Assembly: GCA_018065085.1 (NCBI GenBank)
Contig: JAGHUA010000048.1
Location: 1 to 64,000, forward strand
Length of the DNA stretch: 64,000 nucleotides
Direction of reading: 5' to 3'
Source: Candidatus Liminaster caballi
GTDB lineage: Bacteria > Bacteroidota > Bacteroidia > Bacteroidales > UBA3663
Shown: positions 27,227 to 36,362 of the stretch, in pieces
Layout of the letters: every line of letters starts with the position of its first letter
How positions within the stretch are numbered: position 1 is the first letter of the stretch
Notes under the pieces: generated by a model
The model's input: the letters and a program-made list of their open reading frames with translations, nothing else
What the model was told of the DNA's origin: nothing
Database searches by the model: none
Position numbers and translations under genes: made by a program

Positions 27227-29569
27227 ATGACACTGAAAGATCTGCATGTTAACGAGACGGGACACATTCTGAGTGTGGGCGGCGAGGGCGCGTTGCGTCA
27301 GCATCTGCTCGACATGGGAATGATTCCGGGTGTGGACGTCCGAATAGTGAAGTTCGCGCCTATGGGCGATCCTGTCCAGATCAATCTGCAAGGCTATGAG
27401 CTTACACTCCGTCTGGACGATGCCGCAAAAGTGGAGATTGAGAAAGTGAACCCATTGAGCCACCATCATATTGACAAGGCGTTGGACGACACACTCATCA
27501 CCGTTCACGAGAACGAGCATCCTGGTCTTGGCGAGGGCGGACGATATCATGTGGAACACACGGCGCCAAACAACGGACAGCTGAAGTTCGCCCTGGTGGG
27601 CAACCAGAACTGTGGCAAGACCACACTCTTCAACCAACTGACAGGTTCCAACCAGCATGTGGGCAACTTCCCGGGAGTGACCGTCGACAGGAAAAGCGGT
27701 CAGATACGCGGATATCAGAATACTGAGGTTGTGGATCTGCCTGGCATCTACAGCCTCTCGCCATATACGAACGAGGAAATAGTGTCGCGCGACTTTGTGC
27801 TCGGCGAGCATCCTCATGGCATCATCAACATTGTGGATGCAACGAATATCGAGCGCAACCTCTATCTGACGATGCAACTCATGGAACTTGGCATTCCGAT
27901 GGTGCTGGCATTGAACATGATGGACGAGGTGGATGGCAACGGCGGAACTATACGTATCAACGTGATGGAGGAGGCCCTGGGCATTCCTGTCGTGGCGATT
28001 TCGGCAATGAAGAATCAGGGCATCGAAGAGTTGATTCGCCATGCCGTGCATGTGGCGAAATACAATGAGTCGCCGTCGCGTAAGGATTTCTGTTCGCCTA
28101 ACGACCATGGCGGCGCCGTTCACCGTTGCCTTCATGCCGTGATGCACCTTATCGAGGATCATGCCGAGGCGGCTAACATACCCGTGCGCTTTGCCGCAAG
28201 CAAGGTGGTCGAAGGCGACGCGTTGGTCATCGAAGCCCTGAATCTCAGCGACAACGAACTTGCCACAGTACGCCACATCGTACGTCAACTTGAACAAGAA
28301 CGCGGACTTGACGCGCCGGCAGCAATGGCCGACATGCGCTTTGCGTTCATCAGCCGCCTGTGTGAAAAGACCGTAGTGCATCCGAAACGCAGCAAGGAAC
28401 ATGTGCGCAGCCTTCGCCTTGACAGTATTCTGACCGGACGATTCACGGCTCTGCCTTCATTCATCCTTATCATCGGCCTTGTGTTCTGGCTGACGTTCGA
28501 GAGTCTCGGCGCATGGCTTCAGGACCTGCTGGAGAATGGAATAGGATGGGCGACCGAGATGACAGACATGCTGCTAACGCAGTGGAATATCAATGACGCC
28601 ATTCATTCGCTCATCATCGACGGTGCATTTGCCGGTGTGGGTTCGGTGCTCAGTTTTGTGCCGCTCATCGTGCTTCTGTTCTTCTTCCTGTCGATGCTCG
28701 AAGACTCAGGATATATGGCACGCATCGCCTTTGTCACCGACCCGATGCTGCGCCGCATAGGTCTGTCGGGTCGAAGCATTGTGCCGATGCTGGTGGGCTT
28801 TGGCTGTTCTGTGCCGAGCGTCATGGCTTCGCGAACCCTGCCTTCCGACCGTGACCGCAAGCTCACCATCCTGCTCACACCATTCATGTCGTGCACGGCA
28901 AAGGTGGCTATCTAAGCGTTCATCGTCGAACCGTTTTTCGGAGATGACGGATGGATGGTGATGGTGGGACTGTACCTGTTGGGCATTGTGACTGGCATTA
29001 TCGTGGCGCTCATCGCCAAGACCTTCGTGCTCAAGGGAGAGGCAGCTCCGTTTGTGATGGAACTGCCTAACTACCGAATGCCTGGCGTCAAGAACGTCGG
29101 CCATCTGCTTTGGGACAAGACGCGCGATTTCCTGCAGCGAGCCTTCACCGTCATCTTCGTCGCATCGATCATCATTTGGTTCCTCCAGAACTTCAACTTC
29201 CGCCTGCAGATGACCGATCCTGCCGGCACGGACTCGATTCTCGCAACCGTTGCAGGTTGGATCTCGCCGATCTTTTCGCCGCTCGGATTTGGCGACTGGC
29301 GCATCACCACAGCGTTGGTGACAGGTTTCATGGCCAAGGAGAGTGTGGTCAGCACATTGGAAACGCTCACTTCGGGAATGGCTGTGACCGATCTGCTCGA
29401 TATTTCGGCTGCCTGCTGTCTGCTGGTATTCTGTCTGCTCTACACACCGTGTGTTGCCGCCATTGCCGCTATCAAGCGCGAACTCGGTTCGCATTACGCC
29501 GCGCTGATCGTGGTGCTGCAATGTGCAGTGGCGTGGGTTGCCGCATGGATTGTCAGTCTTTGCCTTTGA
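27227..29569 (+). pseudogene. feoB: FeoA-FeoB ferrous iron transporter with an in-frame stop codon
   Basis: One continuous reading frame of 780 codons is interrupted by TAA at codon 563 (28913-28915). The first ~75 residues are a FeoA (SH3-like) domain (LRQHLLDMGMIPGVDV). FeoB follows: G-protein motifs GNQNCGKTTLFN, VDLPGIYSL and NMMDEV, then membrane segments and the first gate region ending SCTAKVAI. The same frame continues after the stop with AFIVEPFF and the remaining membrane segments (GLYLLGIVTGIIVALIAKT, second gate TGFMAKESVVSTLETL). The stop stands where family members have Tyr, so a single base change (TAT or TAC to TAA) explains it. It could be a real nonsense mutation, a sequencing error or readthrough. 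If real, Fe(II) uptake through this copy is probably lost. Confidence 0.85.
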
Positions 29570-29579
29570 AAACTTGAAA

Positions 29580-29735
29580 ATGAACATTCAGAGCATAATC
29601 ATACTCATAGTCGTGCTCGCATGCTTTGTATGGGCGATAGTGCACATCAGGCGCAAACCGACACACTGCGACGGATGCAGTGCGTGTGACCGTTGCGGCG
29701 ACACGCATTGCCAATTACGCAATAAAAAGAAATAA
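29580..29735 (+). CDS. FeoB-associated Cys-rich membrane protein
   Basis: 51 residues from ATG 29580, which follows the feoB stop by 10 bases. One N-terminal membrane helix (about 4-23) is followed by a short cytoplasmic tail with C-x2-C-x2-C-x2-C spacing (CDGCSACDRCGDTHC). This matches the small Cys-rich proteins that follow feoB in many anaerobes and may replace FeoC. A metal or Fe-S binding role is likely but unproven. The gene is intact even though feoB carries a stop. Confidence 0.85.
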   Translation: MNIQSIIILIVVLACFVWAIVHIRRKPTHCDGCSACDRCGDTHCQLRNKKK

Positions 29736-29739
29736 GTGA

Positions 29740-31260
29740 TTACCTGCGTGCCGATTGAGGCGCCAGCGAGCTCAACCAGAGACCAAGCATGGTGATGGCA
29801 GCATTGATGAGAAGGAGTTCAAAACCGATCTGATAGCCGCCAAACCATGCTTCGCTATTGAGCGACAGCACAAGACAGACAAGCGGCGAGAGGACGCAGA
29901 TGTATGGAATCCATGAGTCGCGAGCCTTTACGCGCGTATAGAGTCCTGACAGGTACAGACCGAGAAGAGGCCCATAGGTATAACTGGCGATGACATAGAC
30001 CGCGTTGATGACCGAGCCCGACCCGATAACGCGGAACAGCCAGATAAGCACACCCATTACTATCGTATTGACAATATGGACGCGCATACGTGTGCGTCGC
30101 AGTTGCTGTTCGTCCTGACGGCTTGGGGCATCGAGCAGATCGATTGTGACCGATGTGGTTAGAGCCGTGATGGCCGAACCGGCGCTTGAGAAGGCGGCTG
30201 CAATGAGTCCGAGTACGAACAGAATGCCCACGGCAATGGGCAGGAACGGTGTGCCGTCAGGCATCGAACCTGTGGCGATGGCAGGGAAGAGCTCATCAGG
30301 CTTCATCGCCGAACCGTCGATGGTGTGGAGTCCAGAGGCATCGAACATGCCGAGCGAAGAGGCGTAGCTGTAGAGCAGGATGCCGAGCGCAAGGAAAAGG
30401 ATGTTGACAGGAAGGAATCCGAAACCGTAGCTGATCACGTTCTTGCGGGCGTCCTTGAGGTTGCGGCATGAGAGGTTTTTCTGCATCATGTCCTGATCCA
30501 GTCCGGTCATGGCAATGGTGGTGAACATGCCTGCAAGAAACTGTTTCCAGAAATATCGCTTATCGTTGACATCGTCAAAATACCATGTGCGCGACATCGG
30601 GCTGTCGGTCAGCGTTTGCCACAGTCCGCTGGCATCGAGATGCATTGCCACGCATACATAATAGATACACAGCACCACGGCTGCGATGAGCGAAAGGGTC
30701 TGTAGCATGTCTGTCCACACCAGAGTCTTGACACCTCCGCGGAATGTGTAGAGCCACACCACAAGCATCGTGACCGTCACGTTGAGCCCGAACGGAATGC
30801 CAAGCCCATCGAACAGAACCAACTGGAGCACCAATGCCGTCAGATACATACGTACACCGCACCCGAGAAACTTGCTGAGCAGGAAGAAGATGGCGCCGGT
30901 GCGATATGCGCGTGTGCCAAAGCGTTGCTGAAGGTAACCGTAGATGCTGCTGAGATTCAGGCGGTAATAGAGAGGCAGCAGGACGTAGGCAATGGCAAAG
31001 TAACCAGCCACGAAGCCCAGCACCATCTGCATGTAGCTGAACTGAGTGCCTGCCACCATGCCCGGCACGGAGATGAACGTCACACCTGAGATACTGGTGC
31101 CGATCATGGCTATGGCGACAACCCACCAGGGCGACTGGCGCGAGCCGGTGAAGAATGCCTGGTTGTCGTTGCTGCCGGCGCGGCGTGTGGTGAGCCACGT
31201 GACGAAGAAGATGACGCCGAAATAAAGGGCTATGATGAGTAGGACTAAGAACGATGACAT
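29740..31260 (-). CDS. Sodium:solute symporter family transporter (SSS)
   Basis: 506 residues with about 13 membrane segments. SSS features include WWVVAIAMIGTSISGVTFISVPG near residue 45-67 (Na+ site region), RFGTRAYRTGA, YTFRGGVKTLVWTD (the GG-K--WTD block), GLDQDMMQKNLSCRNLKDARKN and FSSAGSAITALTTSVTIDL. Substrate is unknown; SSS members carry sugars, amino acids, sialic acid or organic acids. It converges on the feoAB locus with only 4 bases between stops and overlaps the upstream glycosyltransferase by 16 bases. Confidence 0.92.
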   Translation of the reverse strand: MSSFLVLLIIALYFGVIFFVTWLTTRRAGSNDNQAFFTGSRQSPWWVVAIAMIGTSISGVTFISVPGMVAGTQFSYMQMVLGFVAGYFAIAYVLLPLYYRLNLSSIYGYLQQRFGTRAYRTGAIFFLLSKFLGCGVRMYLTALVLQLVLFDGLGIPFGLNVTVTMLVVWLYTFRGGVKTLVWTDMLQTLSLIAAVVLCIYYVCVAMHLDASGLWQTLTDSPMSRTWYFDDVNDKRYFWKQFLAGMFTTIAMTGLDQDMMQKNLSCRNLKDARKNVISYGFGFLPVNILFLALGILLYSYASSLGMFDASGLHTIDGSAMKPDELFPAIATGSMPDGTPFLPIAVGILFVLGLIAAAFSSAGSAITALTTSVTIDLLDAPSRQDEQQLRRTRMRVHIVNTIVMGVLIWLFRVIGSGSVINAVYVIASYTYGPLLGLYLSGLYTRVKARDSWIPYICVLSPLVCLVLSLNSEAWFGGYQIGFELLLINAAITMLGLWLSSLAPQSARR

Positions 31261-32270
31261 GGGAGATCAGAGAATTTGTGATGACGGCCGATGTAATATT
31301 GCCAGATGATGCTATGGTTGCGCAATGGAGCCTCCTTGGAATATTCGCTGCCTGTGCTGCCAGTGCCGTAATAATCCTTTATCATGCGCGATGCCTCGCG
31401 ATGGGCCTGCCAGATGGCGCGGATATGGGCAAACTGTCCGTGTGCGAGGAAGTTGAGCGCAGCCACTCCGTCGAGCAGTTTGCGGCGCAGGATTATGCCC
31501 TTGCGTTTGTTCGCCGGAAGGTTTTTATGGAGCATCAGGAGTGAATTGCGGAAGTTGAGCATCGTCTTGCGCGGATTGCCGGCATTGAGCGAGGCTCCTC
31601 CGAGATGAAAGGCGCTTGACTCAGGCACGCATGCCAGTTTGTAACCCATCCTTCTCAGTCGCCAGCAGAGGTCAATCTCTTCCATGTGGGCGAAGAAGTG
31701 TGAGTCAAGTCCTCCTGCCTTGCGGTAAAGGTCGGTGCGTATGAGTATGGCAGCGCCAGTCGCCCAGTCAATCTCCGTTGGCAGGTCATATTGTCCATGG
31801 TCGGTTTCGACATCCTGGAAGATTCGTCCGCGGCAATACGGATAGCCAAGGCAGTCGAGATAACCGCCGGCAGCGCCTGCATATTCAAACTGGGAATGGT
31901 CGCGGTCGCTGAGCAGTTTAGGTTGCACGGCTCCTGCCTCCGTGTGATTGTCGAGATAGGCTACAAGCGGCTCAAGCCAGCCCTCGGGCACAGCCACGTC
32001 ATCGTTGAGCAGCAGGACGTATGGCGTGTCGATCTGCGCAATGGCCTGATTGTAGCCTTCGGCAAAACCGTAGTTCTCAGGCAAGGCGATGACCCTGACT
32101 TCGGGAAACTCTTCGGCAAGGACTTTCAGCGAATCGTCGGTCGATCCGTTGTCGGCCACAATCACCTGACCGATCTCGCTATTGGTGTTAGCGATGACCG
32201 ATGGCAGATAGCGGCGTATCAGTCCGTGTTCGATGCCGTTCCAGTTAAGTATGATGACGGAGACTTTCAT
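31245..32270 (-). CDS. Family 2 glycosyltransferase
   Basis: 341 residues from ATG 32270; a GTG two codons earlier is less likely. The GT2 core is clear: VSVIILNWNG, VADNGSTDDSL, NYGFAEGYNQAI, LLLNDDVAVPEGWLEPL (DxD-type motif), GAAILIRTDLYRKAGGLD and FFAHMEEIDLCWRLRRMGYK. It most resembles rhamnosyl/hexosyl transferases acting on surface glycans. The 3' end overlaps the symporter gene by 16 bases, so the two are probably co-transcribed with no obvious functional link. Confidence 0.93.
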   Translation of the reverse strand: MKVSVIILNWNGIEHGLIRRYLPSVIANTNSEIGQVIVADNGSTDDSLKVLAEEFPEVRVIALPENYGFAEGYNQAIAQIDTPYVLLLNDDVAVPEGWLEPLVAYLDNHTEAGAVQPKLLSDRDHSQFEYAGAAGGYLDCLGYPYCRGRIFQDVETDHGQYDLPTEIDWATGAAILIRTDLYRKAGGLDSHFFAHMEEIDLCWRLRRMGYKLACVPESSAFHLGGASLNAGNPRKTMLNFRNSLLMLHKNLPANKRKGIILRRKLLDGVAALNFLAHGQFAHIRAIWQAHREASRMIKDYYGTGSTGSEYSKEAPLRNHSIIWQYYIGRHHKFSDLPCHRS

Positions 32271-32306
32271 GTTCACCTTTCCTCTTTATTGCTTCTGTGT
32301 TGCATG

Positions 32307-33086
32307 TTATTTGCATCTCCTTCTGAACTCGCTGACCGTGATGGCGGTGGCTATGCCTACGTTGAGCGATTCGCTGGTGAGGGCATCGGCAGGGTATGGA
32401 GGGATGAAGAGCTTGTGGCTGACGGTCTGACGCACCTCGTCTGAGATGCCGCGACCTTCATTGCCCATGACGATGATGCCCGAAGGCGAGAGGGGAGAGG
32501 CATAGATGTTGTCGCCTTCGAGGAAAGTGCCATAGACAGGCACCTGACGCTGTCGCATCTGTGACAGGAAGTCTGGCAACGGCGTGTAGAAGACCTTGAC
32601 GCGTGCAATGGCGCCCATCGTAGCCTGAACCACCTTTGGCGCATAGCAGTCGGCAGTGTTCGGACTGCAGATGATATTGCGAATGCCGAACCAGTCGCAC
32701 AGACGGATTATGGTGCCGAGGTTTCCTGGATCCTGAACCTCATCGAGAGCAACGGTCAGGGATTGTGCAAGAGTATCGCACACGTCGGACGACAGCTGGC
32801 GGTCGGGGATGCTGAATGTGGCAAGCACATCCTGCGGCGACTGCATGAGCGAGAGCCTTTGCATGTCGGCAGGAGAGATGGTGTAGCATTCATCGGCCAT
32901 TCGCTGGGCATTGGAATTAGCCTGCCACCAATCGGACGTTGCCACCAGACGGTGACAATGCATCGCCGAGAGATTGTCATGCACCAGTTTGTTGCCCTCT
33001 GCCACAAACTCGCCTTCCTGACGACGGAACTTGCGTTGCTCCAGACTTCGTATCTGCTTGATGAGATTTTTTGAGATTGCCTCCAT
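32307..33086 (-). CDS. TrmH/SpoU family RNA 2'-O-methyltransferase
   Basis: 259 residues from ATG 33086; the frame extends 20 codons upstream but that part overlaps the promoter. An N-terminal RNA-binding domain (about 1-95, IRSLEQRKFRRQEGEFVAEG) precedes the SPOUT knot with its three motifs: LDEVQDPGNLGTIIRLCDWFG (motif 1), IIVMGNEGRGISDEV (motif 2) and LNVGIATAI (motif 3). SAM-dependent ribose methylation of rRNA or tRNA is expected; the target is not readable. Confidence 0.92.
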   Translation of the reverse strand: MEAISKNLIKQIRSLEQRKFRRQEGEFVAEGNKLVHDNLSAMHCHRLVATSDWWQANSNAQRMADECYTISPADMQRLSLMQSPQDVLATFSIPDRQLSSDVCDTLAQSLTVALDEVQDPGNLGTIIRLCDWFGIRNIICSPNTADCYAPKVVQATMGAIARVKVFYTPLPDFLSQMRQRQVPVYGTFLEGDNIYASPLSPSGIIVMGNEGRGISDEVRQTVSHKLFIPPYPADALTSESLNVGIATAITVSEFRRRCK

Positions 33087-33106
33087 TTTTATGCTATTTA
33101 TGTGTG

Positions 33107-33114
33107 CAAAAATA
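33107..33114 (-). promoter_or_regulatory. -7 element of the SpoU methyltransferase promoter
   Basis: The minus strand reads TATTTTTG, about 20 bases before ATG 33086, with a TTG about 20 bases further upstream. It is back to back with the uridine kinase promoter. Confidence 0.6.
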
Positions 33115-33199
33115 GTCCAATTTTGCCGAAAAAACAAGAAAAACACGGGGCAATAGCAGTTTTTCGCGTGAAATCATGGTTTCTTTCATCGAAAATTAG

Positions 33200-33207
33200 T
33201 ATTTTTG
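33200..33207 (+). promoter_or_regulatory. -7 element of the udk promoter
   Basis: TATTTTTG lies 29 bases before ATG 33237, inside a longer open frame, and so supports the ATG 33237 start. Confidence 0.55.
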
Positions 33208-33236
33208 CGCAAATTAAAACCATAAACACACAGATC

Positions 33237-33845
33237 ATGATCATCGGAATAGCAGGCGGAACGGGTTCAGGAAAGACCACCGTCGTTCGCAAAATCATCG
33301 AGAGCCTACCGGAAGGAAGCGTAACCGTAGTGTCGCAGGATTCATATTATAAAGACAGCAGTCACATGCCTTGGGAGGAACGCAGAGCCCAGAACTTTGA
33401 CGAGCCGAGGGCGTTCGACTGGCAGTTGCTCTATCAGCATCTGGCTTTGTTGCGCGAAGGCAAGGCCGTCGATGAGCCTGTCTATGACTACACCACCTGC
33501 AGCCGTCTGAAGGAGACCAAGCACATCGAGCCTCGTCGAGTCATCATCCTTGAGGGCATCATGGCTCTGGTCGATCCTACCATTCGTGCCATTCTCGACA
33601 TGAAGGTTTTTGTCGATGCCGACAGCGACGAACGACTGATTCGCGTGTTGCGCCGTGACGTGGTGGAGCGCGGTCGTACGGTCGAGGATCTTGTGAACCG
33701 TTACCAGAGCATCATCAAACCGATGCACAACCTTCACATCGAGCCGACAAAGCAGTTTGCCGACATCATCGTGCCTCAGGGCGGCAGCAACAGTGTGGCT
33801 ATTGACCTGTTGAAACAGTTTATTCAGAAGGTACTGGCAAGTTGA
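33237..33845 (+). CDS. udk: Uridine kinase
   Basis: 202 residues from ATG 33237. An upstream extension of 45 codons in the same frame covers the promoter and has no family similarity. The P-loop is GGTGSGKTT (about residues 7-15), followed by SQDSYYKD, NFDEPRAFDW (nucleoside site), PVYDY and ILEGIMAL. It phosphorylates uridine and cytidine to UMP and CMP in salvage. Its stop overlaps the next gene by 4 bases. Confidence 0.94.
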   Translation: MIIGIAGGTGSGKTTVVRKIIESLPEGSVTVVSQDSYYKDSSHMPWEERRAQNFDEPRAFDWQLLYQHLALLREGKAVDEPVYDYTTCSRLKETKHIEPRRVIILEGIMALVDPTIRAILDMKVFVDADSDERLIRVLRRDVVERGRTVEDLVNRYQSIIKPMHNLHIEPTKQFADIIVPQGGSNSVAIDLLKQFIQKVLAS

Positions 33846-35314
33846 AACGTTATCTCTTTGCAATTATCTGTGGCGTAATCGTAGGCCTTGGCGTCGGAAG
33901 CTACTTCACGTATGAAGCGTTCTTCGACGACGACGGCCGTGACCCTGTTTGCAGGTCATGGTCGGAGATAGTTGCGAGCGATACTCTCCGTGTGGTGAGC
34001 GTGCCGTCATCGTTCAGCGTGTTCGAATATAAGGGAGCCTGGCGCGGTCACGAATATGAGATGATCTCGCAGGTGGCTCATGAACTTGGTCTTGTGCTCG
34101 ACGTGATGCTGGTAAGAGACGAACAGGCATTGCTCGACAGCATCCGTAGCGGAGCCGCCGATGTTGCTGTGTGGCCGACGTTCTACAGCATGGCAAGGCA
34201 GGATGGCGCCGTGCGGGCATGTGGCTATAAATATGAGGTCGGACTTGTGCCGATGATGCGCAAAGACATCACGGTACGGGCTGCCGACAGTGCCGCATAC
34301 TCGCTCATCGTGGCTGAGGGCCGACGTCCGTGGGTGGCTCTGCATGACACCACCGTGTTGCGCCATTTCGACCTTACGCCATTCCGTCTTGAAGTGACCG
34401 AGGCTGATTCGCTAACGATGGAGATGCTTGTCGATCGTGTTGCGGCTGGCGATTATGATGCCACGCTTGTGCCTACCAACCTGGCCCAGCTGCTGCGCAC
34501 GTTCTACAGCAACCTGAAGGTGGGCAGTCCTTTGGTCGAAAGTGAGGATTCTGTGTCGTGGGTGGTGTCGGTCAAAGCCGATACGCTGGCGATGAAGATT
34601 GACTCGGTTTGCCGCTTCGACCGCACGGCTCCGCGTTATGCTGCCATCGCCAAACGCTATTTCGAGAAGAGCCGAGGCAACGATGTGAAGATACGCTACC
34701 TGCTCAATGACGGTCGTCTGTCGGTCTTCGACGGCATCTTCAAGCTCCACTCACAGCGCATAGGTTGGGACTGGCGAATGCTGGCTGCCGTGGCATACGT
34801 CGAGTCGAGGTTCGATCCGCATGAGATTTCATCCAAGGGTGCGCGAGGCTTGATGCAGCTTATGCCTGCCACAGCCGAGAGCTACGGTTGTCATGAGGCT
34901 ATGATGACCGAACCCGATGCAAATGTGGCAGCCGGTGCAAGGCTGATCGAGAGTCTTGAGAACTCTCTGCGCAGCCGTATATCGCGAGTCAAGGAGCCCG
35001 GCATCGAACGTTATGCCGATGCCAGTCAGGAGACACGCGATGCCATCGAGCGTGACTTGCCTTATTTCACACTCGCTGGCTATAATGCAGGTCTTGGCCA
35101 TATTTTCGATGCCATCGCGCTGGCCGATACGCTTGGCTATGATCCTGCCGTGTGGAAGGACAACGTGGAGCATTGTCTCAACCTCAAGATCGAGGAACAT
35201 TACTACACGATGCCATGCGTTCGCCTTGGCCGCTTCAATGCCGAGGTGACTGTGGGCTACGTGCAGGAGGTGCTCGATACGTATGAGGAGTTCTGTAGAA
35301 GAGTAAAGAATTGA
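33842..35314 (+). CDS. MltF-like membrane-bound lytic transglycosylase
   Basis: 490 residues from TTG 33842, which overlaps the udk stop (TTGA). One N-terminal membrane anchor (about 5-25) precedes a family 3 solute-binding-like domain (about 45-280; DTLRVVSVPSSFSVFEYKG), then a lytic transglycosylase domain: VAYVESRFDPHEISSKGARGLMQLMP with catalytic E321, and LAGYNAGLGH. MltF cleaves peptidoglycan to 1,6-anhydro products, with the binding-protein-like domain modulating activity. The operon with udk looks like positional coupling, not shared function. Confidence 0.92.
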   Translation: MKRYLFAIICGVIVGLGVGSYFTYEAFFDDDGRDPVCRSWSEIVASDTLRVVSVPSSFSVFEYKGAWRGHEYEMISQVAHELGLVLDVMLVRDEQALLDSIRSGAADVAVWPTFYSMARQDGAVRACGYKYEVGLVPMMRKDITVRAADSAAYSLIVAEGRRPWVALHDTTVLRHFDLTPFRLEVTEADSLTMEMLVDRVAAGDYDATLVPTNLAQLLRTFYSNLKVGSPLVESEDSVSWVVSVKADTLAMKIDSVCRFDRTAPRYAAIAKRYFEKSRGNDVKIRYLLNDGRLSVFDGIFKLHSQRIGWDWRMLAAVAYVESRFDPHEISSKGARGLMQLMPATAESYGCHEAMMTEPDANVAAGARLIESLENSLRSRISRVKEPGIERYADASQETRDAIERDLPYFTLAGYNAGLGHIFDAIALADTLGYDPAVWKDNVEHCLNLKIEEHYYTMPCVRLGRFNAEVTVGYVQEVLDTYEEFCRRVKN

Positions 35315-35363
35315 GAATTCATAATTCATGATTCATGATTGAGAATTCATAATTTATAATTGC
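35312..35363 (+). repeat. Short direct repeats with GAATTCAT/ATTCATGATT words
   Basis: The gap after the MltF gene is built from repeated words such as GAGAATTCATAATT and ATTCATGATT. It contains no gene. Similar AATTATGCATTCTGA words occur at 55783-55818, so this may be a family of spacer repeats. Confidence 0.6.
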
Positions 35364-35366
35364 GCA

Positions 35367-36338
35367 TTGAAAAAGTTTCTTAAGATATTCGTTCCTTTTT
35401 TGCTCGGCCTGTTTATGGTGTGGAGCCTGACACGCAAGGTCGATTGGCCTGTGGTGATCGATGAACTTGAAAAGGGAATTGCGTGGCAGTGGGTGGCTGT
35501 GTCTGTCGTGTTCGCCCTGCTTAGCCACATCATACGAGGTCTTCGCTGGCGCCTCCAGCTGCGTACGCTTGGCATCTATCCGTCGGGCCACGAGATGGCT
35601 GTGTCTGTGTTTGGCAACTATGGCCTCAACCTTGTCTTTCCGCGCATCGGCGAGGTGTGGCGCTGCAGTTTCATCGCCCAGCGCCATAATGTGCCGTTCT
35701 CCACTACCGTCGGAACGATGGTTAGCGAACGTCTGGTGGATATGATTGTGGCTGGCGTGATGACTGTGGCTGCATTTGTCCACGAGCGCCAGCATTTCGC
35801 CACATTCCTCTCGGGCAGCGACTTCGGTCAGCGTGTGCTCGACATGATTGCGTCTCCATATCTCTGGTGTGGCTTGGCTGCCGTTGTGCTGCTGATGGCC
35901 GTGGCGGTACGCTTCCTGCGTCATACACGGCTCTATGCTTTCGTGTCGGGATTTGTGGGCAACATGTGGGTAGGCATCAAGGGACTCAAGGACGTGCCTC
36001 ACAGGTGGGAGTATGCCGCTTGGAGCATTGCCCTGTGGCTCTGCTATTATCTCAACAGCTATACGTGCTGCTTCTTTTTCGGCTTTACCGAACATCTTGA
36101 TGCCTGGGCAGGTCTTGCCATCTTCGTGATGGGCAGTCTGTCGCTTGTGCTGCCGGTGCAGGGCGGTCTCGGACCTTGGCACTATGCCGTCGGCACGGCT
36201 TTGCTCTGCTATGGCATAGGACACGAACTGACCGATCCTCTCGTTCAGGCTTTCATCTGGACCAGCTGGAGCATCGAACAGGGATTTGTCCTTCTCCTTG
36301 GCCTTTATGCCATGGTGGTGATGAGTATTAAGAAATAA
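35367..36338 (+). CDS. Flippase-like integral membrane protein (LPG synthase TM / YbhN family)
   Basis: 323 residues from TTG 35367; no upstream ATG in frame. Seven to eight membrane segments and the family motifs RGLRW and GEVWRC (about residue 90), ERLVDMIVAG and LPVQGGLGPWHYAVG (about 255) match the UPF0104/lysylphosphatidylglycerol synthetase transmembrane family. The catalytic synthase domain is absent, so lipid flipping or a related role is more likely. It follows the MltF gene in the same orientation. Confidence 0.87.
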   Translation: MKKFLKIFVPFLLGLFMVWSLTRKVDWPVVIDELEKGIAWQWVAVSVVFALLSHIIRGLRWRLQLRTLGIYPSGHEMAVSVFGNYGLNLVFPRIGEVWRCSFIAQRHNVPFSTTVGTMVSERLVDMIVAGVMTVAAFVHERQHFATFLSGSDFGQRVLDMIASPYLWCGLAAVVLLMAVAVRFLRHTRLYAFVSGFVGNMWVGIKGLKDVPHRWEYAAWSIALWLCYYLNSYTCCFFFGFTEHLDAWAGLAIFVMGSLSLVLPVQGGLGPWHYAVGTALLCYGIGHELTDPLVQAFIWTSWSIEQGFVLLLGLYAMVVMSIKK

Positions 36339-36362
36339 ACAGGAAATAAACATTTTCGGCCT

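Noticed and set aside
28955-29569. Separate 204-residue membrane protein gene
   Set aside because: It is the in-frame continuation of FeoB after the TAA, with the second gate motif.
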